A stretch of 64,000 bases of DNA from Spinacia oleracea. Lineage: Eukaryota > Streptophyta > Magnoliopsida > Caryophyllales > Amaranthaceae. Position numbers and translations under genes: made by a program. Below, piece by piece: positions 47,003 through 59,383 of the stretch. The stretch covers positions 16,578,001 through 16,642,000 of the forward strand of contig NC_079489.1 of assembly GCF_020520425.1 (NCBI RefSeq), written 5' to 3'. The notes beneath the pieces are model-generated. The model was given only the letters and a program-made list of their open reading frames with translations, was not told the DNA's origin and made no database searches. How positions within the stretch are numbered: the stretch's first letter is position 1; the number at the start of each line of letters is the position of its first letter.

Positions 47003-49870
47003 TTTTTGATATAGGCTTAATATTGCATAAATAAAGAGTCGTTACATAAATGTATACTATAATCTAAAAACTAAATTAAGGCCTTTATAGACCATTACAC
47101 ATACTACAATAACAAAACCCACAAGTAGACAACGAAAGGGAGGTGTGCTCTTCTCGTTTTGGCCCGTGATTGTTGGAAAAGCCTTCTGTACACCATCTAC
47201 GTACGCGGTGACCTCTTACCAAGGCAATTTGTGGCTGAGTTCCCTTTATGAAAGATGGCGCTGATGATAAACCAATTACCGCTAGGAGTCTCCTGTAAAT
47301 ACATGTTGAACTTGGGAACAAGGAAAGGAGCGAAAGAGAAACAATATGACGGGGTAGGATAATAGACACTATTGCTCACAAGCGTCTAAACAAAGACTTG
47401 TTTAGAATTCTATGGACCCCCAAAAGATGTGGAGCAGTGTCCAGATAACGGTTTTTTAAAGCACTAAGAACAACTCTCAACGCTAACCTAAAAGGAGGGA
47501 TAACAAAAGTTACCCTCTGCGACCAAAGGACAAGCCAAACCCGGGGGACATTGAACTTTCCCATTAACCATCACACCTTCCCTAACCAAACACCTAAAAC
47601 ACCAACCCCCAAGCCCACACTCATATCCAACAAAAATACACTTCATTCTTTCAACATCAGCTCCAATGGCGGGGAGTGAAACCTGACTAATAGTTCAGTA
47701 GGAACACTTGACAAGAGGGGGGATAAAGGTTTCTTAGGAACTTGGGTAAGTTTCTTGCGTAATTTAAACAATAAAGAAACAGTGATCAATAACAAATAAA
47801 GATATGAAACTGAGGAACCTTCTTGACACTAATCAAGAAGGAAAACCTCACAACTCTTTTGTATTAACGTAATACCTCTATTACAAATACACCCTTTAAC
47901 TCGAGTTCCTCTCGAACACGAGTTCCTCACAGCAATCCCCGTTGATTACTGTGCTGCTGTTTCTCACTCTTTCTCTCTCTGACTTAACTCTAAGTCACTC
48001 AAGGATCACTCAACTCTTAACCCTGAAATACAATGTAGATAATAAAACTCTAGTACGTAATAAAGCTTATACGCAATAAGGAACTCAAGGAACACTCTTT
48101 TTGTAAACTGACTCTTTTAAAACGTTTAAGCTCTTTTTGGAATTTACTTGCAAAAATCAGTTCTGTTTGAAATAATGAATACACTTCTCCTTTTATAGAG
48201 GAGTTTTTCCTAGGGTTAGTTACTCATGTTTTCGTCAACTCCTACTAACTGTTACTGCTCAGTAACTTGAGCATAGTTGGAGTGAAACAAGGAAGACTAA
48301 TTCCAACCACTAATTTGCAGGTTCAGTTGAGAAAATATTGAGAGTAGTTTTGGGATCAAGTAAAATCTTTTTCTTGGAAAACAAGAAAAATATAAATAGA
48401 ATCATATGTTTTTTTTTAAATCATTTTATTTATTTTCAAAGATTTTCTAATTAAAACTACTTTACATTTACAGTTTATATTTTCAGTTAAAATGTACCAA
48501 AATGCTCATATTCCTTTCGTTCCAAATTACGCATAGACAATATTAAATACTTACATAAATCCTAAACATAAACTCATGTGTTATAGTATTCATGCTTGCA
48601 CCTTTAGGAAGCTTCACTCAAAGTCTTCACAATTTGTTCCTTCTCTGGAACATCGAGGATCCACATAATATATGAGGATCTCGCCTCAGGAACTCGCCTA
48701 AGGATCTCGCCTTTCTAAACTTGCCAAATGGTTATTTCTTCAAAGTAATGTCTGACATTGATCAAATGACTTGCATATATTCTACTTTGATTAGTTTATC
48801 CAACTCAAGATCTACCTAACTTAGCATTGTCCATCAAAGGATCACGGGACCTAAATAGCAACATAACTTAACCAATAGTCAGGAGTTTGCTTTGTCATCA
48901 TCAAAATTTTAGGGTCAACATTGACCCAAATTTAACTCCTCACACACACCAACAATCCCCAATTTTTTTTAACTACCTCTAAGGGGTAAAACCATCTTCA
49001 AACTGAACATACCATTAAGATACATCCAATTAAAACCAGAAAACCCAATTTAACACCAAAATGAACAATCCCATACGAACTACAACTAACAAAACCAAGA
49101 AGAAACCAACACATTACCATCCAAAATAATGCCTTCGCCGGAAATATATTAAAAACTAACCTAACGGTCAATACAAGACAAAGCAGAGGAGGCATACGGG
49201 AACATACTTAATCGGCAAAATCAAACCCAAAACTTGAAACGCTAAAAACCTTTACCGTCAAGGTCGGGGTGGGTCGGCACTACAAGACGACGGTGATTAC
49301 CTTTACCGTCCAGATCGGGGTGGTCCAACACAAAACAAGACGGCGGCGATAAGAAGGGGTGAGGGAATAACTAGCCGATAAACCACAAGAACAATTCACC
49401 AAAAAACCAACAAGATCACACAACCCCAACCAACAATTTTACTTCCAAACACAAACCCTAATCCTAAAAGATTACCTTTACCGACGAACACCGGCGGCAC
49501 CGAATAGAGCCGGGCTGGAAGAGGCTCAAAAGTTGTGACTTTAACCCGATTAATAACCTCCGATTACAAACAATAAGATCTTTGCTTGGAACTCGGGTGA
49601 CCCGAGCTAGAGAACATGGAAACTAAAACCCGACGAGCAGTGGGGACGATCTAAGAGGAGGTGGAACCTCTACTTGGCTCCTCTTCCAACTTCTCCACTG
49701 AGAAGACACTGTCGATCTACGGTATCACAAACCCTAGGATATGAAAAGAAATTCTCGTCAGCGACCCGAGTTGAGCTGCGAACTTAGGTCGCCGGCAAGC
49801 AAGGATAGATATAGGTTTTGTGGTGTTTTTTTAGAGAGAGGGGAGAGCGATTTTTCGTAGAGAGAGAAAC
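47003..49870 (-). mobile_element. Unclassified poly(A)-tailed retroposon, copy 2, interrupted
   Basis: On the minus strand it ends TTTATTTATGCAATATTAAGCC and TATATCAAAAAA, like copy 1. It shares with it FRLALRxVLxAxK (TTTTAGGTTAGCGTTGAGA at about 47490) and a GC-rich 5' part with GGTAAAGGTAATC motifs (49230-49500). It begins near 49870 after a CTCTCTCT leader. A ~1.26-kb block (47690-48954) interrupts it. No shared open frame argues for a protein. Confidence 0.55.
47690..48954 (-). mobile_element. Probable LTR inserted in the poly(A)-tailed copy
   Basis: On the minus strand it starts TGTTGGTGTGTGTGAGG right after a purine tract AAAAATTGGGGAT. Toward the other end it has TTACCCAAGTTCCTAAGAAA and CCCCCCTCTTGTCAAGTG, phrases typical of plant copia-type LTR 3' parts. 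The distal boundary and a TSD could not be fixed, so solo LTR versus truncated element is open. Confidence 0.45.
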
Positions 49871-51545
49871 GGTAGTATGATTTTTTGTTTTGGCCTAAAG
49901 AGAGTAACAAAAGTAATGACATAGAAGGGATTTAATCTTGAGTTTTATATATTAATGTATATTATCTATTTTGATTGGGAAAAACAATATCATTAATAAT
50001 CAACCAACTAACATCTACAATGATAAAATAGAGTTGCATACCACATATTTAGATAATACATAATTGTTATAATCACAACAATTACTATTCTGCATCCTAC
50101 GCAACTCATAATCCCCAGCTTCTAGCTTGATGCGAGTAGTGATTTTCGATGTTTTCGCATCTTTTCAAGGAGAGCCCTTCACAATCTGCGCACGAATTAT
50201 TCTGATCGTCGAGTTTATGGTAAACTCTAAGCCCGTATGTGTCCCATACCACCTTTCCAATTATTGTAACCCTAAAAATAAAATCCCCATCCATAAATGA
50301 GAATTGGGAACAACCCAAAAATAAACAGGAAACAACCCAAAAATAAATAGGAAACAACCCAAAAATAAATTGGGAACAAACCAACGAAAAAACGAGAAAA
50401 CAAAAAAAGGAACATAAAAAAGAGAAACTAATGGAAAAACAAGAATAGTCTAATTTCTGACATGAACAACCAAAAAACTGAAACTCTGAAAACATAAGAG
50501 AGACGAAAAAGAAAGGAAAGAGAAATCATGAATTTTTATTATCTAAACTTTAATTAACTAAATAAATCGATTCAATTTTTTAGAGGTGGGATGTCTGATG
50601 TTTGGCGTCCAGTGCCCACGTGACAAAACTGTGGGTATTGAGTATTGACGTCCCAGCGGATCCCTCACGAAACTAGGAGAAAAGAACATGCACAAATCAT
50701 TGGCTTTTCCTGTTGCATAGATTGAATAATGGTGTTACTTGGTACTCCAGAACATATTTTTATTTGAACTGTTTCACGTGATTGTCTCAAATCTAAACTT
50801 TTAGTATTTAGTCCGTAATAGACTATTAGTATAATCAAAATTCCAAAATGAAAATACTCGTTGTCTTATCATTAAGGTGAAGATGGAGTATTATAAAATA
50901 CAGAACAATTATAAAGTACCATCAACTTATCATCAAAGTGAAGTTGCATAGTTGCCGTTGCCGTTGCCTGATCAAATAGAGCAGTTGGGTTCATTCATTT
51001 TTATAGAGGGGCCAATAGAGTCGCATATTGGCTAACTAATCATGATTAATCAAACTTCAATATTAAAAATAATGCAAATTCCTCCTCTTAAGTTGGGTCA
51101 TATCATTTGTGAAGACTTGGAGTGCCACTCCTAATTACGTACTACTCCGTACTAGTTAATTTGCCTTTTGGTGCTTCCTTTTGGGGACTTGCCCCTCGTT
51201 TGTACCAAAAATAAAATAATAACAATTAGAAAAAGAAGAAAAAAAAAATGCATATTTTGAGGTTTTTGACTCTTCAAGTGGTTACAGGCTACATAGCCTA
51301 CATGGTCCTCACGACCTCACTCTCATAGTCTCATTGCCTCTTGTTTAACTATAGTAAATTCATGTCTAAAATTCCAAACTGGAACCGTCTAAGCTACAAA
51401 TTAGGCCAGGCATCAAAATACTAAAAGCTACAACAACAATACCAAAGTGTCGGGGTGCATTAATAACAATTACCCACTCCATATTTTTTAAGCAGTCACA
51501 TGTTAAACCGGCACAAAAATTAAGGAAACATAGTAGAAATTGATA
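49871..51545. other. AT-rich spacer with a 24-bp minisatellite
   Basis: At 50282-50390 the unit GGAAACAACCCAAAAATAAAT is repeated four times with small changes; its minus-strand frame encodes a repetitive hydrophobic peptide that I do not accept as a gene. The rest holds nothing recognisable. Confidence 0.6.
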
Positions 51546-51798
51546 CTACCTCTGTTTCATAAAGTTTTTTACAATCACTATTTGTATGGATTCCAATTCA
51601 ATATTTAACTACTAATATATCCAATTTCATATGTGAAAATTTATAAAAAGTTGATATTCTGAAAATGAATAACGAGACCAATCTAACAAAATCTTACATG
51701 TAACATTTTGATGTATAAAATAGTGGGAAATTACGGTCAAAGTTTTCATACTATGGACACATTTTCCAAAGCGTAAAGAACTTTTGAAACGGATGTAG
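51546..51798. mobile_element. Stowaway-like MITE (CTACCTCTGTTTC family), copy 1
   Basis: TA|CTACCTCTGTTTCATAAAG at the left and CTTTTGAAACGGATGTAG|TA at the right. It is closely similar along its whole length to the element at 62785-63037 read in the opposite orientation. Confidence 0.85.
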
Positions 51799-52746
51799 TA
51801 TAATAATGATGCAAGTGGGGTAAATTGACAATGAGAAAATATTTTTTTTTTAAAAAAACAATTAGGTGAAAACGTTACCGAAATGGATTTATTTATGATT
51901 TAAGTGGGCTCATAAAAAAGTGAAAAAAATATAATAAACAATTGGAGAGTGGATGTAAAAGTTACTAAAATGGAATTGTGACTCTTAAAAAAATACGGTC
52001 GGAAGTAATAATAATTGAGACTATTGAAAAAATACAGAAGAGGTATTTTATATAGTGTGTTTTATCCAACTATCCAAGTTTAGTTTACGACTAAATGAAA
52101 ATGTGTTATTTTCACCTGATTTTCATTTATTTGTTCTGAATGTATTTTATATGAACTTAACTAAATTTATTTGAACTTATTAAAATTTATCTGAACTTAT
52201 CAAAAGTTCTCAAAACTTACAGTAGTTAAAATTGAATTTGACCCATCATTTTTTCCCTAAACATATCTTATATGAAATTATTTTTCCTAAAATAAGTGAA
52301 ATTAAAGTGAAGATAACAGAGGCTAAAATAAGACTATACTAATAAGTTTAGATACAAGTTATAATATCACAGTTTCTTTTTTCATCCCTCACAATTTAAT
52401 CGTCGTACTTTTTCCCTTCCCAATATCAAAAGTTAAGGCTTCACTCATTATCTCAATCAAATCAAATATTTATCCATTACCTCTCATTATACCTACTTTT
52501 TCTATTAAAAATATAATACTCCGTATATAAGTCAAGGTTTATTTATCGCATAACACTTCGTGAAAAATTAATACGGTGATTAAATAGGGATTGAGTGAAT
52601 ATGTTCTAATAAGTTTAGATAAGTTCAGTTATATTTAACACGGTGTGTTTTTAATGAAAATCAGATGAATATAAATCACATTTAGAGGATTTTACTAAAA
52701 TAACCTTATTTTATTATAAATTTTATACTAACTGTGTTTGTCACAA
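51799..52746. other. AT-rich spacer, nothing recognised
   Basis: Short phrases such as GAACTTATTAAAATTTATCTG recur at 52150-52210. No gene or bounded element was seen. Confidence 0.4.
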
Positions 52747-53120
52747 CAGGGCCGTCTCCGACAATTTGGAGGCACTGTGCTAAACTATAGATATTGGGCC
52801 CTATAAATTTTTACGGGCAATTATTTAATGTAAAACACATAATTATTATATTAATATTGTTTCATGTAAATGTTTGATGGACATGAAAAAATAAAATAAA
52901 ATAAAAAAGGGGTCTTGGGAAGATTCGAACCCAGGTCTCATCTACCACACATATGAGTCCTTACCAACTGGGATAAAGATTACATATTGGCTAATAAAGT
53001 AGTTGTTAAATATATAATATTTATTCTTGGGGGTTTACCCAACATAATTTCTTTTTGGGGCCCCAAAATTTTGTGGCCCGGTGCTGGAGATCCGCCTGGA
53101 CCTCCCTTTAGTCGGCCCTG
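52747..53120. mobile_element. Non-autonomous hAT element containing a tRNA-like unit
   Basis: The ends are CAGGGCCGTCTCCGACAA and, inverted, CAGGGCCGACTAAAGGGAGG. A perfect 8-bp duplication TGTCACAA (52739-52746 and 53121-53128) flanks them. At 374 bp it is too short to code. A tRNA-like sequence with a Pol III terminator sits in the middle on the minus strand. Confidence 0.9.
52903..52980 (-). ncRNA. tRNA-like Pol III unit inside the hAT element
   Basis: The minus strand reads TATCCCAGTTGGTAAGGACTC (box A-like), then about 25 nt later GGTTCGAATC (a perfect box B), then a TTTTTT terminator (52908-52903). The spacing is that of a tRNA gene of about 70 nt, but the cloverleaf arms are poor. It may be a SINE head or a tRNA pseudogene acquired by the hAT element. 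Expression is unknown. Confidence 0.5.
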
Positions 53121-53444
53121 TGTCACAACAATTATAATTTTAATAGCTAGAACACGATATGTGATGACAAATGTGTATGGATATCAATGTTTTACATTAA
53201 CAAAATTATTGCATAAATTCTTATTTAAAGGTGGTGTACAGTAAGCATTGTAAATCGGAGTAAAAATTAACTTAAAATACATAATAATTAGCCCATTATA
53301 ACATAATAGTTATTTATTTTTTAGTGATAACCATTTTTATTATAATAAATATCATTCTTTCAAAATCACTAGTAATGTATATAGATAAACATTTATCCCT
53401 TTAAAATGTTTATCTATCAATTTTTTTTCATATTATAAAAGTTA

Positions 53445-53988
53445 GGAAATTTTGGTATTTACTACCTTTAAAATACACCACTTTTGTATTTACTACCTTA
53501 TGAAATTTTTATTTTAAATTACTACCTTAAACTTCCAGATTTTTTTTATTTACTACCACTTTATAGTTTTCTCATTTTAAAATTAAGTTATCTCTTTCGT
53601 TACTTAATCGTTTAAAGTGATTCGAAGTTCATTATTTTCCTTTTTCTATAGGGATTTCATTGAGAACGTCATTTCAAAAAAATTCGTTTGATAATTCATA
53701 AATATTTTAAACTTTTAAAAATAATATTTAATTTGTTTAAACTTTTACGAAATGTTAAACGGTAAGATCCCTATGGAATCCTTACATATAAATGAGAAGA
53801 ATGAGCTTTGAATCACTTAAAATGATTAAGAAACGAAAGAGATATCTCAATTTTAAAATGAGAAAACTGTAAAATGGTAGTGAATACAAAAAAAATGGAA
53901 CTTTAAGGTAGTAATTTAAAATAAAATTTTCATAAGGTAGTAAATACAAAAGTGGTGAATTTTTAAGGTAGTAAATACCAAAAAATCC
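53445..53988. mobile_element. Fold-back MITE with arms of about 250 bp
   Basis: A perfect 9-bp TSD TAAAAGTTA (53436-53444 and 53989-53997) flanks a 544-bp element whose halves are inverted copies of each other. It begins GGAAATTTTGGTATTTACTA and, read from the other side, GGATTTTTTGGTATTTACTA, with repeated GTATTTACTACCTTA motifs. This is a Mutator-type non-autonomous element with long inverted repeats. Confidence 0.9.
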
Positions 53989-54874
53989 TAAAAGTTATTC
54001 AAAACATGTTAAAAGTTACAAAGTACTTCACAAAAGTTATCTCGAAGTATAATAAATTTGGGAAACTTTTGTGTAAGACCGTCTGACATAACCGTTAAGG
54101 AAAGACCTTGCGTGTCATGCTGACATCATCATTTAAAAAACATCGATTTTTTTCCGAATTTATTTTTTAGTACTAACTAAACTAGTGTCAAACTTAACTA
54201 ATCGGAAAAAAAATAGTTAAAATAAAAAAACAAACAAACTGTTACATTCACGAATCGAATAGCTGTAACTTTTAAACAAAATTTTTACTAACTAAAACAA
54301 ATTTAATCTTAACTAAAACAAATTTAGTCTTAACTAACCCTAGGAAATTCTTAAATGAAACTCAGAAGAAAATAACCAAAACTCAAATTTCATAACTAAA
54401 ACTCATAAAACTTTGACTAAAACTTTTGAAATCTTAGTTTAAGCTCAAAAAATTTTAACAAAACTTCAGCTAAATCTTATCTAATACTTCTGAAATGATA
54501 ACTAAAACTAATAAAATCTTAACTAAAACTTAGAAACCTTAGAATTGGGATCCTTTTTTAACTCAAGCCGACGAAGTTATATTAATAAGATACTAAAATG
54601 TACATCGGGAAAAAGCCTTGCAAAGCAAGGGCAAAATTATCAAAGTACCAATAAAACCAAGGCCCCACAACCATGACTGAAAAAACCCCCCAAGAACCAA
54701 AAACTTGCCAAAAAGGGGCATAAACACCTACAATTCGTAGCCTTGGTAGTCTTAAGACGCGAAGAAAAAAAAAGTATTAGTAAATAAACTTCAAGCAAAG
54801 GAAGCATGAATCTCCATGGCGTATGCATTATCTTCCTCCAAAATTGCTTGAAAACCTTGTAAAACTAAAGCACT

Positions 54875-57800
54875 TCAGTTGTTGGTAATCTCCCCATCCT
54901 CTACTTCAACAATTTCAATTGCTGTATCCATTGTTGAACCACCAACAACAAAAGGTGTGAAAGATATCCCTTTACCCTTATCCTGTTTCCCTTTGTCAAT
55001 GTTTTTCAAATTATCCACGGCTCCCTTGATGTCTGTAACAATTGGACCAAAAACCAGTTGAGCAGATGTTCCTGAAGTTGCCACCCGATTCAAAGTATCT
55101 GCATTATCATATGAACGTTTGGCCCCTACAATTGAATTGGCCTCATCTCTCGCATTTCTTCTTATCGTATCAACATAGGCCGGATTTGCATTCTCAAAGT
55201 CAGCCTCATAATCACTCTTGGCACATGAAGGAATAATATAGTGTAATTTGCTTCCAACGGCCATGATAAGAGAATGAGCAGCAAGGGAATGAGCCACTTT
55301 GTTACAAAATTTTGGAATGTGAGTCAGATCCCCCACCCAGTTCTGAGTGAGAAGATGTGCAACTTCCCTCAAGACAGGGCCCAGTTCATGATGATCTTGC
55401 TCTTTAATCTTTTCTAGAAGCACTTTGAGATTTAAAGCATCTGTTTCTATCTCCAACTTCTCAAACTTGAAGTCTCTTGCAATTATGAGTCCCTCTCTTA
55501 ATGCATAAAGTTCTGCAACAAGAGGAGAACATACAGTGAATTTACTGGAGAAACCCACAAACCACGAGCCAGTTGACCTTCTGAACACTCCTCCACCTCC
55601 TGCTACTACATCTGACTTCCAGGCTCCATCTACATTTAACTTCATGACTCCTTCTTTTGGAGGAAACCAGGTCTTTTTACTCATTCCTGGAACTTGATTG
55701 TCACCTATTTCCTTTCCCTGTGAGCAATTGTTAGCAAAAGTCCAATCTACATAAAAGGCATTGTAAAGAGAAAAGGCAGATTTCATTTTGATATCAAAAA
55801 CTACTCTATTCCTGGATAACCAAATCTGCCATATAGCAGTTATGAACAAACTTTTCCATTTCATTGAATTGTTTAGGTTAAAATTGATCCATGTAGTCTA
55901 ATATGAATTGTAAAAAGTATTAAAATCAAATTTAGATTTAGACCAAATGCGTTGGAAAATATAAGTCCATAAAATACTAGATTGAGGACAATCTCTAAAC
56001 AGGTGCATATGATTTTCAATATGTAAGTGGCATCAAGAACAAGTTGGAGAAATTTGAGGAATAAACTGATTTAAATTCCCTGCCACAGGTAGAATCTGGT
56101 GAGCACAGTTCCAAAGCAGCATTTTATATTTATAAGGTCCTATGATCTTCCGAACTTTGTGCCAAATAATGTTATTTAAAGCAGGACAATGATTGCTATT
56201 TAATTGGGAATAATAAGCTGATTTAATATTAAAGCAACCATTCTTAGAATAAATCCATCTTATAAAATCTGTCTCCTTGCAGTTATTAGAGAGAGGATAG
56301 GAAAGGATTAAGGATTTAATATGAGAGGGAAGGAGATGATCAATATCATCAAGATACCAAGTTCCATAACCGAATAATATGACTAACAAACCAATGAGCT
56401 TTGGAATCAGGGATTGTAATTCCTTCAGTTTTATACAATGGTTGATTACCAATCCAATGATGATACCATAAAGAGGTACTCTCACCATTCCCAATACCAA
56501 TAATAATTCCACGTTCAAGGATAGGACGACCTTTAAGAATGTCCCTCCATAAAGGAGATTGATTGTTATTTGGAACGCAGTTGAAAAGGTTTGAATGTTT
56601 GAGATATTTTTCCTTTAAAATTTTCACCCACAATTTGTCTGGGTTAGTTAAAACAGTCCAACCCAATTTGGCCATAAAAGCTAGGTTCCATTCTTTTAAT
56701 TTCCTAATTCCTAAACCACCTTCATTAATTGGTCTAGTAATCTTATCCCAAGAAAGTCTAGACATATACCTACTCCTTTCAACCTTATTCCATAAAAATT
56801 TCCTACAATATTTTTCCAAGGCATAAGTAATGGAAGTAGGAAGAATATTGGTCTGCATAGCATAGAGAGGATAAGAATTTAACACAGATTTAATTAGGGT
56901 GCACCTCCCTGCCATATTAAGAAGCTTAGCTTGCCAACCCCTCACCCTATCCATAGATTTATCTAAAAGACCTAGGTAATTAGAAATCTTTAACTTATTT
57001 GGTCTAATATCCACTCCTAGGTATTTTCCAAAAGAAGAAGAAATTTTAAAACCAAATCCTCCAGCAATATCTTCTCTGATGGAATGATGAAGATTGGAAG
57101 GGAAAATAAGAGTTGACTTATTCATGCTAATTTTTAACCCAGACTTATCTCCAAAATTTTTTAAAGTTTCCATAATATTAATCAGAGAATCCTTGTTTGC
57201 TATACTGAACAGGAAAACATCATCCGCGTAAAAAACATGAGATATTCTAATATTTCTAGTGATAGCAATAGGCTTCCAATTATGAGAATTCACCTCATGC
57301 TCAATAAGAGTAGATAATCTATCAAGGCATAAAACAAAAATGTAAGAGGAAAGGGGGTCACCCTGACGAATTCCCCTCGAAGGTTTGAAAGCATTACAGA
57401 TTTCTCCATTCCAAAGAATGGAAATGGAAGGAGTTGAAATGCAAGACATTATAAGATCGATCATTTTAGAAGGAAAATTAAAATAGAGGAGGGTTTCTCT
57501 AACAAAATCCCACTCTATACTATCGTAAGCCTTGGTGATTTCTAACTTTAAAGCCATGATCTTATTTCTTTTTTTAACTTTATGAAAGTGATGAGCCATT
57601 TCTTTAACAAGGATAACATTATCCTCTATACCCCGACCATGAATGAAACTAGATTGGAACGGACTTATAATTCGTCCTAAAATATTTTTTAATCTTGAAG
57701 AAATAATTTTAGTAATAAGCTTATAAATAGTATTACATAATCCTATCGGTCTAAATTCCGCAATAGTGTCGGGGCACGAACTTTTAGGAATAAGGGTAAT

Positions 57801-59318
57801 ATAAGAATGATTTATATCTTCCGGAGTAGTACCATTAAGAAAACAATCATTGCAAAAGTCAAAAATAATATTTCCTAGTTGTGACCAATGCTTTTGAAAA
57901 AAAATTGGTTGGATCCCATCTGGGCCTGGTGCCTTGATAGGATCCATAGCAAAAAGATTGTTACGAACTTCTTCCATAGAAATAGGGGAATTCAACATGT
58001 TAAATTCGTCATGATTAATGGCCAAACTACTATGCATGTCACAATTTAAATTGCCATACAAACGAGTAGTGGTAAAAAGATTTTGAAAACAAGTCGTAGC
58101 CATACTTTTCAATTGATTTTGATCCGTAATCCACTCATCATTACTGTTTTTTAAAGCTTGGATTCTGCCTCTTGATTTCTTAATGTTAGCTATCATATGG
58201 AAATACTTGGTATTAAAATCCCCATATTTTCTCCAATTCATGCCTGATTTTTGGGCCCAAATCAAACGCTCCTTATTTAAAATATCATTTAGGTGTTGTA
58301 TCAGGATTTTTTCTAAATTCACTAAATACCCTGAGTAATTCTTACTTAAAGCAATCTGTATTCCATCAATTCTTGCTAAAAGATTCTTCTTTTGTTTTTT
58401 TAAATTACCGAAGATGTTATGATTCCACGTAGGGATAGAATTAAGAAATTCATCTCTTCCCTGCAGAAAAGAATTATTTGGAAAATTCCAATTACTAATA
58501 AAGTAATTAGTAAAATCAGGATGTGTTAACCACACTTCTTTGCATCTAAAAGGAAACGGCCCTGTAGCAGTAATATTTGACAGAGTAATTAAAAGAGGTG
58601 AATGGTCAGAATGAGTACGAGGTAAGTGATGAACCTTAGTATGAGGATAAGCTTCCATCCATGGTGAGTTTGCTAAAGCGCGATCAAGCCTTTCCTGAAT
58701 GAGGTTATGCCCATCCCTAGCATTAGTCCAAGTAAAAGGACAACCACTAAACCCCAAATCCACTAGCCCAGCATCATCCATGAAGTTGACCGTATATTTT
58801 CCTTGATTGACACGAAAGGGCCTTCCTCCCTTTTTCTCAGATTGGCTGGTAATTTCGTTCATATCCCCCACCACTAGCCAAGGAGTACTTTTAGGAGGTA
58901 AGTTTGATTGGAGAGAATTCCAGTGGTTAAACTTTTCACCAGACGAACTTGGTGCATGCATGGCAGTTACAATACCCACTTTCCCCAGATTTTTAAAATG
59001 AAAAAGAGAGTGAAAATAGGTATTTTCAGCATAAAAAAGAACCATATCCACCATTTTTTTCCAAAACACCCAAATTCCCCCTCTTGTCCCTACAGGTCTA
59101 ACTACCCTGAAGTCTGAAAATTTTAAGGTTATCATCGTCTCCCTAGCCCTTGAACCATCAGCCTTGGTTTCCAAAAAAATGAAAATGTCTGGGTTTTGAT
59201 TAAAAACAACTTCTTTTGCATGAGCTAAAAACAAGTTTCTATTCGCCCCCCTCACATTCCACATGCAAATTTTCATTTGTAAATCAGGTTTAGTTAAAGC
59301 TAAGTTAATTTTTACCAA
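54875..59318 (-). pseudogene. LINE ORF2: endonuclease, reverse transcriptase, zinc finger, RNase H
   Basis: The frame from 59318 begins with an AP-like endonuclease (CMWNVRGANRN, FLETKAD, VVGDMNEI, THSDHSPLL). The RT follows (NKEx region, LEITKAYDSIEW, GIRQGDPLSSYIF, FYADDVFLF with the catalytic YADD). The first frame stops at 56349; a frameshift near 56360-56390 moves coding to a frame ending at a TGA at 56035-56033, just where the zinc-binding domain (SPTCS, then CHLHIENHMHLFRDC) begins. A second stop, TAG, stands at 55900-55898. After it 55864-54875 encodes RNase H (LNVDGAWKSD, AELYALREGL, IETDALNL, KVAHSLA). One frameshift and two stops therefore inactivate an otherwise complete ORF2. Confidence 0.92.
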
Positions 59319-59383
59319 ACCTTGAGAATCAGATGGCTAGCGGATTAAGTAGCTCTCCCAATCCTTCCAGAATTATGGAGCTC

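Noticed and set aside
50106-50495. 129-codon minus frame, Phe/Cys-rich
   Set aside because: Produced by a 24-bp minisatellite; no family resemblance.
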